Of a stretch of DNA of 61,929 nucleotides, positions 32,569 to 41,519 are shown piece after piece. Position numbers and translations under genes: made by a program. This DNA is from an uncultured Christensenella sp. (GTDB lineage: Bacteria; Bacillota; Clostridia; Christensenellales; Borkfalkiaceae), in the NCBI GenBank assembly GCA_910578065.1, contig CAJTPB010000011.1, positions 1-61,929 of the forward strand. The letters run 5' to 3'. The notes under the pieces are model-generated. The model did no database searches. It had not been told where the DNA came from and saw only the letters and a program-made list of their open reading frames with translations. How positions within the stretch are numbered: position 1 is the first letter of the stretch; each line of letters opens with the position of its first letter.

Positions 32569-34947
32569 ATGGAAAAAGAACATATCTTATCGAAAATAAA
32601 AAGCGGACTGTTTTTACTGGACGGGGGAATGGGCACGATGTTGCAATCGCGCGGGCTTCCCGCAGGCGAACAGCCGGAGCGGTGGAATTTGTCGCATGCG
32701 GAAACGGTAACGGAAATTCACCGTGCTTATTTAAACGCGGGCGCGCAGGCGGTTACGACGAACACGTTCGGGGCGAACGCGTTAAAGTTCGATCGCGCGG
32801 AATTAGAGCACGTGATCGACGGCGCGCTGAATTGCGCCCGCCGCGCCGTGAACGAGGCGGGAAAGGGGTATATCCTTTTCGATATCGGTCCTTCGGGTAA
32901 ATTGTTAAAGCCGTACGGCGATCTCGATTTCGAAGACGCAGTCGAACTGTTTGCGCAAACCGTGCGCTTGGTCGGAAACAGAGCCGACGCGATTTTGATC
33001 GAAACCATGAGCGACGGTTACGAAACGAAGGCGGCGGTCCTTGCCGCAAAGGAAAATTCCGATCTTCCCGTATTCGTGACCAACGTATACGGCAAAGACG
33101 GCAAGTTGACGACGGGCGCGGATATCCCCGCGATGGTAGCATTGTTAGAAGGGCTGCGGGTAGACGCGCTCGGCATGAACTGTTCGCTCGGCTCGGAGCA
33201 AATGCTTTCGCTGTTGCCCAAACTGTACGAATATACCTCTCTGCCCGTGATCGTGCGCCCCAACGCGGGGCTTCCGCGCGAAGAGGACGGGAAAACCGTT
33301 TACGGAGAAGACGAGCAAACTTTTTCCGATCATCTTGTCGCTTGCGCGTTAAAGGGCGCGCGCATTTTGGGCGGCTGCTGCGGAACGACGCCCGCATATT
33401 TGCGCACGGCGGCGAAAAAGCTGAAATCGGCGCGCCCGTTGCCCGTTTGCGAACGCAACCGTTCGCTCGTCAGTTCGTATACGCGTGCGGCGGAGTTCGG
33501 CGGGAACGTTCTTTTGATCGGGGAAAGAATCAACCCCACGGGAAAAAAGCGGTTGAAACAAGCGCTTGCCGAGCGGGATTTCGACTATTTGGCGGGGGAA
33601 GCGGTTGCGCAAGAAGAACAAGGCGCGCACCTTTTAGACGTAAACGTAGGCGTTCCCGGGCTGGACGAGCCGATTTTGCTTGCGCAGGCGGTAAGCGCCG
33701 TTCAAACGGCGACCGATCTTCCGTTGCAGTTAGACAGCGCTTCGCCCGCCGCGTTGGAAAAGGCGATGCGTATCTACAACGGAAAGCCGATGGTAAATTC
33801 GGTAAACGGAAAGCAAGCGGTAATGGACGCCGTATTTCCGTTGGTAAAAAAATACGGGGGGCTTTTGGTCGCGCTGACCTTAGACGAAGAGGGAATCCCC
33901 GCAACGGCGGAAGGAAGGCTGCAAATTGCCCGCCGCATTTTGCGGGAAGGGAAGAAATACGGCATAGAAAAAAAGGATATGATTTTCGATCCGCTTGCCA
34001 TGGCGGTCAGCGCGGAGATCGGCGAGCCGCGCGTTACGTTGAACGCGTTAAAACTTTTGCGCGACGAATTGGGCGTTAATACCGTATTGGGCGTTTCCAA
34101 CGTTTCGTTCGGGCTGCCCGCGCGCGAAACCGTGACGGCAGCCTTTTTACAGCTGGCGTTGGAAAACGGGTTAAAAGGGGCGATCGTCAATCCCCTTTCT
34201 ATGGAAATCCAAAAGACTTACCGCGCCTTTTTGCTGTTAAACGGAAAGGACGAAAATTGCAGCCGATACGTTGCGTTTGCATGCGCGCAGGAACAGATCG
34301 CCCCTCCGCGCGGCGAAGAGGATTCGTTAAAAAGCGCAATTTTGCGGGGCAGAAAAGAACGCGCGGGCGCGTTGGCGAAAGAGTTGTTGAAAACGCTTTC
34401 CCCCCTCGAAATTATCGATCAAGAGATCGTGCCCGCGCTCGACGAAGCGGGGGCGGGATTCGAAGAAAAGCGTATCTATCTTCCTCAGCTTTTAATGTGC
34501 GCGGAAGCGGCGAAAGGGGCGTTTTCGCAAATCAAAGAATATCTTGCCCGCACGGGCGGCAAAGAAGAAAAAAAGTGCGCGATCGTCCTTGCAACGGTAA
34601 AGGGAGACGTGCACGATATCGGAAAAAACATTGTAAAAGCGCTGCTCGAAAATTATTCGTTCGCGGTGAGCGATTTGGGCAAAGACGTTCCGCCCGAAAC
34701 GGTTGCGGATGAAGTCGTTCGCCTGCATGCGCCCGTCGCGGGGCTTTCCGCATTGATGACGACCACCGTTCCCGCAATGGAACAGACGATCGCGCTTTTG
34801 CGCCAAAGGGCGCCTTGGTGCAAGGTCATCGTAGGGGGCGCGGTGTTGACGGAAGAATACGCCAAAAAAATCGGCGCGGATTGCTACGGTAAGGACGCGA
34901 TGGCTACGGTAAGATTTTGCGAATCTGTTTACCGTAACGGGAGGTAA
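32569..34947 (+). CDS. metH: Cobalamin-dependent methionine synthase, without activation domain
   Basis: 792 residues. Homocysteine domain (1-290): LLDGGMGTMLQ, NTFGAN and zinc ligands in ILGGCCGTTPAYLR. Pterin domain (about 310-580): LLIGERINPTGKK, DVNVGVPGLDE. Cobalamin module (about 600-790): cap region, then VKGDVHDIGKNIV with the lower-axial His. The usual fourth, activation domain is a separate upstream protein. The frame is open to 32515, but alignment with the repeats and the family start favour ATG 32569. The ribosome site is weak (GGTG). Confidence 0.95.
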   Translation: MEKEHILSKIKSGLFLLDGGMGTMLQSRGLPAGEQPERWNLSHAETVTEIHRAYLNAGAQAVTTNTFGANALKFDRAELEHVIDGALNCARRAVNEAGKGYILFDIGPSGKLLKPYGDLDFEDAVELFAQTVRLVGNRADAILIETMSDGYETKAAVLAAKENSDLPVFVTNVYGKDGKLTTGADIPAMVALLEGLRVDALGMNCSLGSEQMLSLLPKLYEYTSLPVIVRPNAGLPREEDGKTVYGEDEQTFSDHLVACALKGARILGGCCGTTPAYLRTAAKKLKSARPLPVCERNRSLVSSYTRAAEFGGNVLLIGERINPTGKKRLKQALAERDFDYLAGEAVAQEEQGAHLLDVNVGVPGLDEPILLAQAVSAVQTATDLPLQLDSASPAALEKAMRIYNGKPMVNSVNGKQAVMDAVFPLVKKYGGLLVALTLDEEGIPATAEGRLQIARRILREGKKYGIEKKDMIFDPLAMAVSAEIGEPRVTLNALKLLRDELGVNTVLGVSNVSFGLPARETVTAAFLQLALENGLKGAIVNPLSMEIQKTYRAFLLLNGKDENCSRYVAFACAQEQIAPPRGEEDSLKSAILRGRKERAGALAKELLKTLSPLEIIDQEIVPALDEAGAGFEEKRIYLPQLLMCAEAAKGAFSQIKEYLARTGGKEEKKCAIVLATVKGDVHDIGKNIVKALLENYSFAVSDLGKDVPPETVADEVVRLHAPVAGLSALMTTTVPAMEQTIALLRQRAPWCKVIVGGAVLTEEYAKKIGADCYGKDAMATVRFCESVYRNGR

Positions 34948-34951
34948 AAGC

Positions 34952-35770
34952 ATGAAAATCGTCGTTTCGGGGCTTGGGATCATAGGCGCTTCCCTTTGCG
35001 CCTCTTTAAAAAAAGCGGGGTATAAAGTTTACGGAAAAAACAGAAGCAGCGAGCCGCTCGAATACGCGCTCTCTCACGGCATGATAGATAAAGCCGTGCA
35101 GACGTACGACGATGCGGATATCGTGTTCCTCGCCCTTCCGCCCGCCGTTACCGTGCAAGAGCTGGAAGGGGGCGTTTTTAAAAAGGGCGCGATCGTCGCC
35201 GATATCTGCGGCGTAAAAAGCGTGTTGGAAGAAGTCGTTTACGCAAAACCGCACAACTATCGTTACGTGGGCACGCACCCCATGGCGGGAAAGGAAACAA
35301 GCGGTATCCGCTCGGCAAGCGCGACCCTTTTTTCGGGCGCGAATTTGATCGTAACCGTGTGCGATCAAACGGATCCCGCCGCGCTTGCGCAAATCGAACG
35401 GTTGGGCAAAGAAATGGGGTTCGGGCGTATCGAACGCTGTTCCGCCCGCACGCACGATGAGAAAATCGCTATCACCTCTCAGCTTGCGCACATTGTGGCA
35501 AACGCGTACGGAAAAAGCGAACGGGCGAAAGACTGCGCGGGGTTTACGGGCGGAAGTTTTCAGGATATGACGCGCATTGCGGGCGTAGACGAAGAAATGT
35601 GGTCGCAGTTGTATTTGTATAACCGCGAACCGCTTTTGCAAGAGACGGAAGGACTGATCTCCCGCCTTAACGAATACCGCGACGCGCTTGCAAACGGCGA
35701 CGGCGATAAAATGCGCGAACTTTTAAAAGAGGGCAGGCTGGCGCATGAGATTTATCGAAAAAAGAAATAA
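34952..35770 (+). CDS. tyrA: Prephenate dehydrogenase
   Basis: 272 residues. Rossmann loop VVSGLGIIGASLCASL (residues 4-19), VFLALPPAVT, the catalytic-region motif GTHPMAGKETSGIRSA (about 110), and DEKIAITSQLAHIVA with a conserved His. Makes 4-hydroxyphenylpyruvate for Tyr. GGAGG before the ATG, four bases after metH, so it is probably in the met transcript. No ACT domain, so feedback inhibition by Tyr through ACT is unlikely. Confidence 0.94.
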   Translation: MKIVVSGLGIIGASLCASLKKAGYKVYGKNRSSEPLEYALSHGMIDKAVQTYDDADIVFLALPPAVTVQELEGGVFKKGAIVADICGVKSVLEEVVYAKPHNYRYVGTHPMAGKETSGIRSASATLFSGANLIVTVCDQTDPAALAQIERLGKEMGFGRIERCSARTHDEKIAITSQLAHIVANAYGKSERAKDCAGFTGGSFQDMTRIAGVDEEMWSQLYLYNREPLLQETEGLISRLNEYRDALANGDGDKMRELLKEGRLAHEIYRKKK

Positions 35771-35797
35771 AATTTCTTAGATATTATCGCGTTTTCA

Positions 35798-35826
35798 TTT
35801 ACAAACGCGCAAATATCCTTTATAAT
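35798..35826 (+). promoter_or_regulatory. Promoter of the DUF1934 gene (leaderless)
   Basis: TTTACA (35798-35803), 17 bp, TATAAT (35821-35826), ATG at 35834. Confidence 0.8.
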
Positions 35827-35833
35827 AGAATAG

Positions 35834-36220
35834 ATGAATACTGGCGTTGTGGAAATCATTACGCGTACGGAAGGGAATACTTCCCGATTTAGAACGGAAC
35901 GCGCATGCGTACGGGAAGAGGGCGGCGATTACCTCGTAACTTATACGCAGGAAGGCGACGCCGTTTCGATTACCGCAAACGAGCGCTGTTTGATCATGCA
36001 ACGGAAGGGCGCCGCTTCGCTACGTATGCGTTTTGTTCGCCGCGAGGCCACCTCGTTGATTTTAGAAGAAGAGGGCGGCGGGGGGGAAGTTCCTTTATAT
36101 ACCGCAGAGTATTCGTTCGTACGGGGGAAAAGGGGCTTTTCGGCGCGCCTTTCTTACGATTTGCTATTTTCGGCAAGCAATCAACATTTTTACGTAACAA
36201 TCAAATCGGAGGAAAAATGA
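35834..36220 (+). CDS. DUF1934 / YwiB-like beta-barrel protein
   Basis: 128 residues, mostly beta strands (DYLVTYTQEGDAVSITANERCLIMQRKG, PLYTAEYSF, LSYDLLF). It matches the lipocalin-like DUF1934 family common in Firmicutes, function unknown. No Shine-Dalgarno; predicted leaderless. It overlaps the MBL-fold gene as ATGA and begins the transcript that runs to rho and glcK. Confidence 0.8.
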   Translation: MNTGVVEIITRTEGNTSRFRTERACVREEGGDYLVTYTQEGDAVSITANERCLIMQRKGAASLRMRFVRREATSLILEEEGGGGEVPLYTAEYSFVRGKRGFSARLSYDLLFSASNQHFYVTIKSEEK

Positions 36221-36867
36221 AAATACGTTATTTGGGACACTCGTGTTTCAGTTTGACGGAGAGTACGGGTACGACCATCGTTACCGATCCTTACGGGAAC
36301 GTGGGGTTTAAACTGCCGTCCGTTTGCGCGGACGCCGTTACGGTGAGTCATTCCCATTACGATCACGACAACGTTGCGGGCGTTCTCGGCAATCCCGTCC
36401 TTTTAAATAAGGAAGGAATGTACGAAATCGGCGGCGTGGAAGTAAACGCGATAAAAAGTTATCACGACGGCGAAAAGGGCGGCGAGCGCGGGGATAATTT
36501 GATTTTCAAATTTCGCATGGACGGGTTGGATATCTGTCATCTCGGCGATTTAGGCGAAGAATGTTCTTCTTCGCTGATCGAAACGCTGTTGCCCGTTCAT
36601 GTTTTGCTCATTCCCGTAGGCGGAAAATACACCATAGACGCGGAACAGGCGAAAGAATACGTCGATCGCATTATGCCTTCCATCGTAATACCCATGCACT
36701 ATAAAACGAAGGGATTAACGCTCGACGTCGATAAACCGGACGATTTTTTGAATCGGTTCGAAGACGAAGACGTAGAGCTGCTCGAAGAAGACGAGTTGGA
36801 ACTTCTTCGCGACGATATTTCGGAAGAAAGCACGAAAATTATTTTAATGGAGCGGTGTAAAGCATGA
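36217..36867 (+). CDS. UlaG-like metallo-beta-lactamase-fold hydrolase
   Basis: 216 residues from ATG 36217, preceded by GGAGG. Metal site SHSHYDHDN (about 45-53), then HLGDLGE and PMHYKTKG later ligands. The MBL_fold_3 type (UlaG/YtkL) cleaves phosphoester or lactone bonds; substrate unknown. The last 35 residues are strongly acidic. It overlaps rho as ATGA. Confidence 0.88.
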   Translation: MKIRYLGHSCFSLTESTGTTIVTDPYGNVGFKLPSVCADAVTVSHSHYDHDNVAGVLGNPVLLNKEGMYEIGGVEVNAIKSYHDGEKGGERGDNLIFKFRMDGLDICHLGDLGEECSSSLIETLLPVHVLLIPVGGKYTIDAEQAKEYVDRIMPSIVIPMHYKTKGLTLDVDKPDDFLNRFEDEDVELLEEDELELLRDDISEESTKIILMERCKA

Positions 36868-38315
36868 GTCAGAAGAACTTAGAAGAACAACTTTTGGAAT
36901 ATTTGGATTCCCTTCCTTTGGGATCGTTGCGGATTCTCGGAAGAATGAAAGGGGTGGATCACCCTTCCGCGCGTAAAAAAGACGATTTGATGAACGCTCT
37001 AATCGACGTGCTTACGGAAAAAACCAAGCCCGTTACCATAGAAACGGGAAAATCGAAAAAGGGCGCTCATCCCAAGCAGGATTTTATCGATCCCGCCGTG
37101 TTGGAAATGATCGAAAAAATGCTTTCGCGCGCAAGAGACGCGGCTGTTGCCGAAGCGACGAAATTTACGGTTGCTACTTCCGAACCGTGCCATAATGCTT
37201 ACGACGACCGCATTTATACGGGCGTGTTGGATATTACTTCGAACGGGTACGGGTTCGTACGCGTAAAAAACTGCCAGCCTACGCCCAACGGCGACGTGTT
37301 TATTCCTTCCGATAAGATACAGGAATATAAATTGCGCGTGGGCGACACCATTGCATGCCATGCGCGCGCAAGCGTGAAAAACGATTCCGCCGCATTTACC
37401 GAATTATTAAGCGTAAACGGTATGCCCATCGGCAGTTACGAAAACAGACCTTATTTCGATGCGCTTACCGCATATTTTCCCAAAGAAAAATTCCGTTTGT
37501 CCGATCGCGGAGAAGAGATTTCTCTTCGCGTGTTGGATCTGTTTTCGCCCGTAGGAAAAGGACAGCGCGGGTTGATCATCGCGCCGCCCAAAGCGGGTAA
37601 AACTTCCCTTTTAAAAGATATCGCGCGCTCGCTTGCGAAAACGGAAAACGTCGCGCTGATTGTATTGCTCATCGACGAGCGCCCCGAAGAAGTGACCGAC
37701 TTCCGCATGACGGTGGAAGGGGCGGAAATTATTTCTTCTACCTTCGACGAGGGGGCTTGGCACCATATCCGCGCGGCGGATCTTGTGCTTGCGCATGCAA
37801 AGCGGCTTGCCGAAGCGGGAAAAGACGTGGTTATCCTGCTCGATTCGCTTACAAAACTGACCCGCGCGCACAATATCGTTGCCGAAAGTTCGGGTAAAAC
37901 GCTTTCGGGCGGGCTCGATCCCAATGCGTTGGGCGGACCTAAGCGCTTTTTCGGCGCGGCGCGCAATTTAGAGGGAAAGGGAAGCCTTACCATTCTCGCT
38001 ACCGTGCTGGTGGATACGGGAAGCCGTCTTGACGACGTTGTGTACGAGGAGTTTAAGGGAACGGGCAATGCGGATATCGTGCTTTCGCGCGATTTATCCG
38101 AACGCCGCGTATTCCCTGCGTTCGATTTGCGCCGTTCGGGCACAAGAAAGGACGAATTGCTGTTAAGCGAAGAAGAACTTTCGGGCGTGCGCCGTTTGCA
38201 GTCGCGCGGGCTTGCGGATAATACCGAAGGCGTGCTCGATATGATGACGAAAACGGACAATAATGAAGAATTTCTTGCTCGCCTCGACTCTTGGCTGAAA
38301 GTATACAAACACTAA
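36864..38315 (+). CDS. rho: Transcription termination factor Rho
   Basis: 483 residues. N-terminal helical Rho_N part (LPLGSLRILGRMKGV), a charged insert (45-110), the cold-shock RNA-binding domain (TGVLDITSNGYGFVRVKNCQP, DVFIPSDKIQEYKLRVGD), then the hexameric ATPase with Walker A APPKAGKTSLLKDIA (about 240), Walker B VVILLDSLTKLTRAHN, and the Q/R-loop region GGLDPNALGGPKRFFGAARN. It ends untranslated mRNAs. Rho activity may matter in this genome for leaderless messages. Confidence 0.97.
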   Translation: MSQKNLEEQLLEYLDSLPLGSLRILGRMKGVDHPSARKKDDLMNALIDVLTEKTKPVTIETGKSKKGAHPKQDFIDPAVLEMIEKMLSRARDAAVAEATKFTVATSEPCHNAYDDRIYTGVLDITSNGYGFVRVKNCQPTPNGDVFIPSDKIQEYKLRVGDTIACHARASVKNDSAAFTELLSVNGMPIGSYENRPYFDALTAYFPKEKFRLSDRGEEISLRVLDLFSPVGKGQRGLIIAPPKAGKTSLLKDIARSLAKTENVALIVLLIDERPEEVTDFRMTVEGAEIISSTFDEGAWHHIRAADLVLAHAKRLAEAGKDVVILLDSLTKLTRAHNIVAESSGKTLSGGLDPNALGGPKRFFGAARNLEGKGSLTILATVLVDTGSRLDDVVYEEFKGTGNADIVLSRDLSERRVFPAFDLRRSGTRKDELLLSEEELSGVRRLQSRGLADNTEGVLDMMTKTDNNEEFLARLDSWLKVYKH

Positions 38316-38326
38316 GGAAAATAAAT

Positions 38327-39274
38327 ATGGTGATCGGAATCGACCTCGGCGGAATGTCGGCAAAAGCGGCAGTCCTTTCGGACGGGGTGCTTGCGGGTAA
38401 ATCCCGCGTGGAAACTAATGCAGACGACGCGCCCGAACAAACGGCGGTCGCGCTTGTAAAACTTGCCGCGGAAGCGGCGGAAAGCGCGGGCGTTAAGTTC
38501 GAGCAGGTGCAGGCGATCGGGATCGGCGCGCCGGGGGTGATCGACAGCGCAAACGGCGCCGTCGTTTATTGGTCTAACTTCGATTGGCGTGACGTGCGCC
38601 TTGCCGAACTCGTGCGCAAGCATTCGGGGAAGCCTGTTTATATTACAAACGACGCTAACGCGGCAGCGCTCGGCGAAGCGAAATTCGGCGCAGGCATGCC
38701 TTACCGCGACTCGGTGCTTGTTACGTTGGGAACGGGCGTAGGGGGCGGCATCATTTTGAACGGGAAGCTGTTCGAAGGGTTCCGCAGCGCAGGCGCGGAG
38801 ATCGGGCATATGACCGTTCAGCAAGACGGCGATTTGTGCACTTGCGGCAGAAAGGGTTGTTACGAACGGTATGCTTCTACGGCGGGTTTGATTCGCCGCA
38901 CGCGCGAGGTCATGCAAACATATCCCGAAAGCGGCATGTGGAAGATCGCACCCGATTTAAATAAGGTGGACGGGCGCACTGCGTTCGACGCCATGCGGCA
39001 AGGGGATGCGGTTGCAAAGCGGGTCGTATCCGATTACGTCGGGTACGTAGGCGAAGGCATTGTAAATCTTGTTAATTTGCTTCGTCCGCGCGCGGTGATT
39101 ATCGGCGGGGGGATTTCCGCAGAAGGGGAAACGCTGCTTGCGCCCTTGCGTGAATACGTTTATCCGCGCATCTATGTTTCGGAAACGTACGCTGCGCTCG
39201 ATATCGTTTGTGCGAAACTAGGAAACGACGCGGGGTTATACGGTGCGGCGCAGTTCGCGCTTGATAATTTGTAA
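38327..39274 (+). CDS. glcK: ROK-family glucokinase
   Basis: 315 residues from ATG 38327 (AAGGAAAATAA upstream). IGIDLGGMSAKAAVL phosphate loop, ITNDANAAALGEAKFG with the catalytic Asp, GTGVGGGIILNG, EIGHMTV, and the ROK zinc motif CTCGRKGCYERYAS. It phosphorylates glucose with ATP. Possible partner of the distal malQ. Last gene of the DUF1934-MBL-rho run. Confidence 0.93.
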   Translation: MVIGIDLGGMSAKAAVLSDGVLAGKSRVETNADDAPEQTAVALVKLAAEAAESAGVKFEQVQAIGIGAPGVIDSANGAVVYWSNFDWRDVRLAELVRKHSGKPVYITNDANAAALGEAKFGAGMPYRDSVLVTLGTGVGGGIILNGKLFEGFRSAGAEIGHMTVQQDGDLCTCGRKGCYERYASTAGLIRRTREVMQTYPESGMWKIAPDLNKVDGRTAFDAMRQGDAVAKRVVSDYVGYVGEGIVNLVNLLRPRAVIIGGGISAEGETLLAPLREYVYPRIYVSETYAALDIVCAKLGNDAGLYGAAQFALDNL

Positions 39275-39694
39275 TCGCCGTCGCTTAAATTAAACGCGAT
39301 AGATTTTTATTGCTCGGTTAGCTTTATCGTTATTTCATAAGAAAGCGAAATAGAATGCGTTGCATTAAGTTGCAATTTTATAAGTAAGATGAAAGCAGTC
39401 GGTATAATGATAGTTCGGGGCGATTTTTTGGTTTCAATTCCTTAAATATTGCCAATCATGGCGCGCCGAAAATAATCAAGTTATCCAAGCGAATAATATT
39501 GGTTATAGAAAGACGCTCGCAAGCAAATACTTGCGAGCGTCTTGTTGTGTAAACGAGAACCCCGCCATAGCGGCGGGGCTCTATTGAGGCTAATGCCGAG
39601 TGATTAGGGCTATGCCCAAAATAAACATCCCCGCGTTTTACGCGGTGATGTTTATTTCAATCAAAAAAGTTATTTGTAAAATAGGAATTTTGTG
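39275..39694. other. 420-nt convergent gap with three strong hairpins
   Basis: No ORF. It contains TATAAT at 39403-39408 with a poor -35. Three hairpins follow: AAGACGCTCGCAAG / CTTGCGAGCGTCTT (39510-39543, 14 bp); CCCCGCC / GGCGGGG (39558-39580); and an imperfect AAATAAACATC...CGCG / CGCG...GATGTTTATTT (39619-39657). The first could end glcK and the third padR. The middle one has no T-run. A small RNA starting near 39415 is possible but not shown. Confidence 0.55.
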
Positions 39695-41374
39695 TTAGCG
39701 TTTTTCTCTCATTTGCAAAACGTACGCGATTGCAAAAATCACAACGTTAAAGAAGAAAATCACCGGAATAATCACGAACGATCCCAAATCGCTTGCCTGG
39801 GTAAAATCGATTTTTAAGCCGAGCGCAAGGATCAACGTAAATATCACAAGCAAAGCGTATATTACGATCGCGTTGATCAAAAAACTTCCCGCCCGCCTTA
39901 GCGCCCGTTCTCCGTAACGGTTTGCATATGCAACGCCCGTAACCAGCAGCAACGCCAAACCGATTGCCCAAATCAGATAGGGGTAGAACACGGGCAAAGA
40001 GAATTGGTCGAGCAGGGCGAGGATCACACTGCCTTCCGCAAGGCAAAAAAGAAATACGACAATCGCGCAAAAGAAAAATACCTTTCCCTTATTTACAACG
40101 CTTTCGGAGGCGCGTTCGTTTTGTTTTCCGCCGCCCGCCGTATTGATTTTGATGCCGTCTTTTGCGGCAAGCGTTTCCAAATCGTAAAAGTCCATGCCGT
40201 CCGCGGTAGACGCGGCTTGGCGGGGAAGTACCGCTTCTTCCTCTTCGGCGCGTACCGTATTGGAATACAGTTCGCGTACGACGGTGCGATATTCCGGCTC
40301 GTCTGCGGAAAGGGGAGTTTCCTGTTCTTCCGCAATATCAATTTCTTCCGTTTGGTTTTCCGTATCCGCCGTTTGTTGAAGGGGGGTATTGACAAGGCGC
40401 AAATAATTTTCATGCCTGATCTGCGCTTCCCGCTCTTCCATCAGTTTGGCGCCTTCTTCGCGGATTTGCTTTTCCTGTTCTTCCAGCGCCCTTGCGTGCG
40501 CTTCCCGCTCCTCGAACAGCTGGCGTTCGCGCTCGGCTATGATATGCTCGTAGCGGTCGCGTTCTTTTTGCATTGCTTCTTCGTCTACGACAAGCCGTTC
40601 CGTTTCTACGATCTGCGTTACTTTTAACTCTTCTAAAAGTTTTCTGTCCTCTTCCAACAGCTTTCTGCGTTCTTCCAACTCGGCGCGCGCGCGCTCGTTT
40701 TCTTCCCGCAAAACCGCTTCCCGTTCGGAAAGTTCTTTTTCCATATCTTCGCGCTGCGTTTTCAGCTGCGCTTCCGACTGGGCTTTTTCTTCTTCGAAGG
40801 CGAGGCGCGCCCGTTCCAACTCTTCTTGCAAAAGGGCGTTCTCTTCGCGAAGGCTGTCGTCAACGCCGCCCTCGTATGCGTAACCGTATTCTTCTTCGCC
40901 GTTTTCCCCGCGGGCAGGCACGCGCGAGGTCGAGCGCTTTAAAACGCGCATATCCACAGCAGTGGGGGCGGGGTTGGAAAAGTCGAACTGCTTTTCCGAA
41001 ATCAAACTGTCGATTACCGTGCGTGAATATTCCCATTCCGATTGATTGCGTTCGGAAATCTGCTTTCCTTCTTCGGTAAGCGAAAAGTACTTTCTTCTTC
41101 CGCCGCCTACCGAGCCGCCCCAATAGGAAGTAACGTATCCCTGACTTTCCAGCCGCTTTAACGCGCTGTATAAAGAGGGCTGTTTGAGCGAGTATTGTCC
41201 GTGACTCTTGCGTTCGATTTCGGCAATAATCTCATAGCCGTATTTATCGCCTTCGTAGAGTGCGCGGAGGATAATGGTATTGATGTGCCCGCGGATAAGA
41301 TCGGCGCTGATCGACTTTTCTTCTTTCTGTTCGCTTGCCGAAATTTCTTCTTCGGGCGTGTTCTGCTCGTCCAT
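39695..41374 (-). CDS. PadR regulator fused to coiled coil and 4-TM membrane domain
   Basis: 559 residues. An acidic start (1-25). PadR winged helix at about 26-105 (IRGHINTIILRALYEGDKYGYEI, QPSLYSALKRLESQGYVTSYW, GRRKYFSLTEEG). A long Glu/Arg-rich coiled coil at about 175-330 (ERARLAFEEEKAQSE type heptads), and an acidic linker. Four membrane segments at about 430-555 (VFFFCAIVVFLFCLAEGSVI to VVIFAIAYVLQM). Usual PadR proteins are 110-180 residues. It should be a membrane-anchored DNA-binding protein; the signal is unknown. Strong Shine-Dalgarno and promoter. Confidence 0.85.
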   Translation of the reverse strand: MDEQNTPEEEISASEQKEEKSISADLIRGHINTIILRALYEGDKYGYEIIAEIERKSHGQYSLKQPSLYSALKRLESQGYVTSYWGGSVGGGRRKYFSLTEEGKQISERNQSEWEYSRTVIDSLISEKQFDFSNPAPTAVDMRVLKRSTSRVPARGENGEEEYGYAYEGGVDDSLREENALLQEELERARLAFEEEKAQSEAQLKTQREDMEKELSEREAVLREENERARAELEERRKLLEEDRKLLEELKVTQIVETERLVVDEEAMQKERDRYEHIIAERERQLFEEREAHARALEEQEKQIREEGAKLMEEREAQIRHENYLRLVNTPLQQTADTENQTEEIDIAEEQETPLSADEPEYRTVVRELYSNTVRAEEEEAVLPRQAASTADGMDFYDLETLAAKDGIKINTAGGGKQNERASESVVNKGKVFFFCAIVVFLFCLAEGSVILALLDQFSLPVFYPYLIWAIGLALLLVTGVAYANRYGERALRRAGSFLINAIVIYALLVIFTLILALGLKIDFTQASDLGSFVIIPVIFFFNVVIFAIAYVLQMREKR

Positions 41375-41403
41375 AAGTTCCTCCTTTTTAATATATCCCC
41401 TTA

Positions 41404-41432
41404 ATTATACACGGTTCGACTTGTTTTGTCAA
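41404..41432 (-). promoter_or_regulatory. padR-fusion gene promoter
   Basis: Minus strand TTGACA (41432-41427), 17 bp, TATAAT (41409-41404). The 19-bp repeat lies directly upstream. Confidence 0.85.
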
Positions 41433-41439
41433 TAGTCAA

Positions 41440-41458
41440 AGTACTATGTGTGACATAA
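41440..41458 (+). repeat. Copy of the 19-bp intergenic motif
   Basis: AGTACTATGTGTGACATAA, between the divergent padR-fusion and YkvI-like genes, eight bases upstream of the leftward -35. Confidence 0.7.
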
Positions 41459-41519
41459 ATTGGAAAATTTTCTTGTTTTTTCGGCATATTTTGCGCGATT
41501 TCACATAAATAGTTAAGGA

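Noticed and set aside
39415..39545. 6S RNA or similar conserved ncRNA
   Set aside because: The putative transcript lacks the long central-bubble hairpin of 6S RNA and the promoter is weak; kept only as a low-confidence finding.
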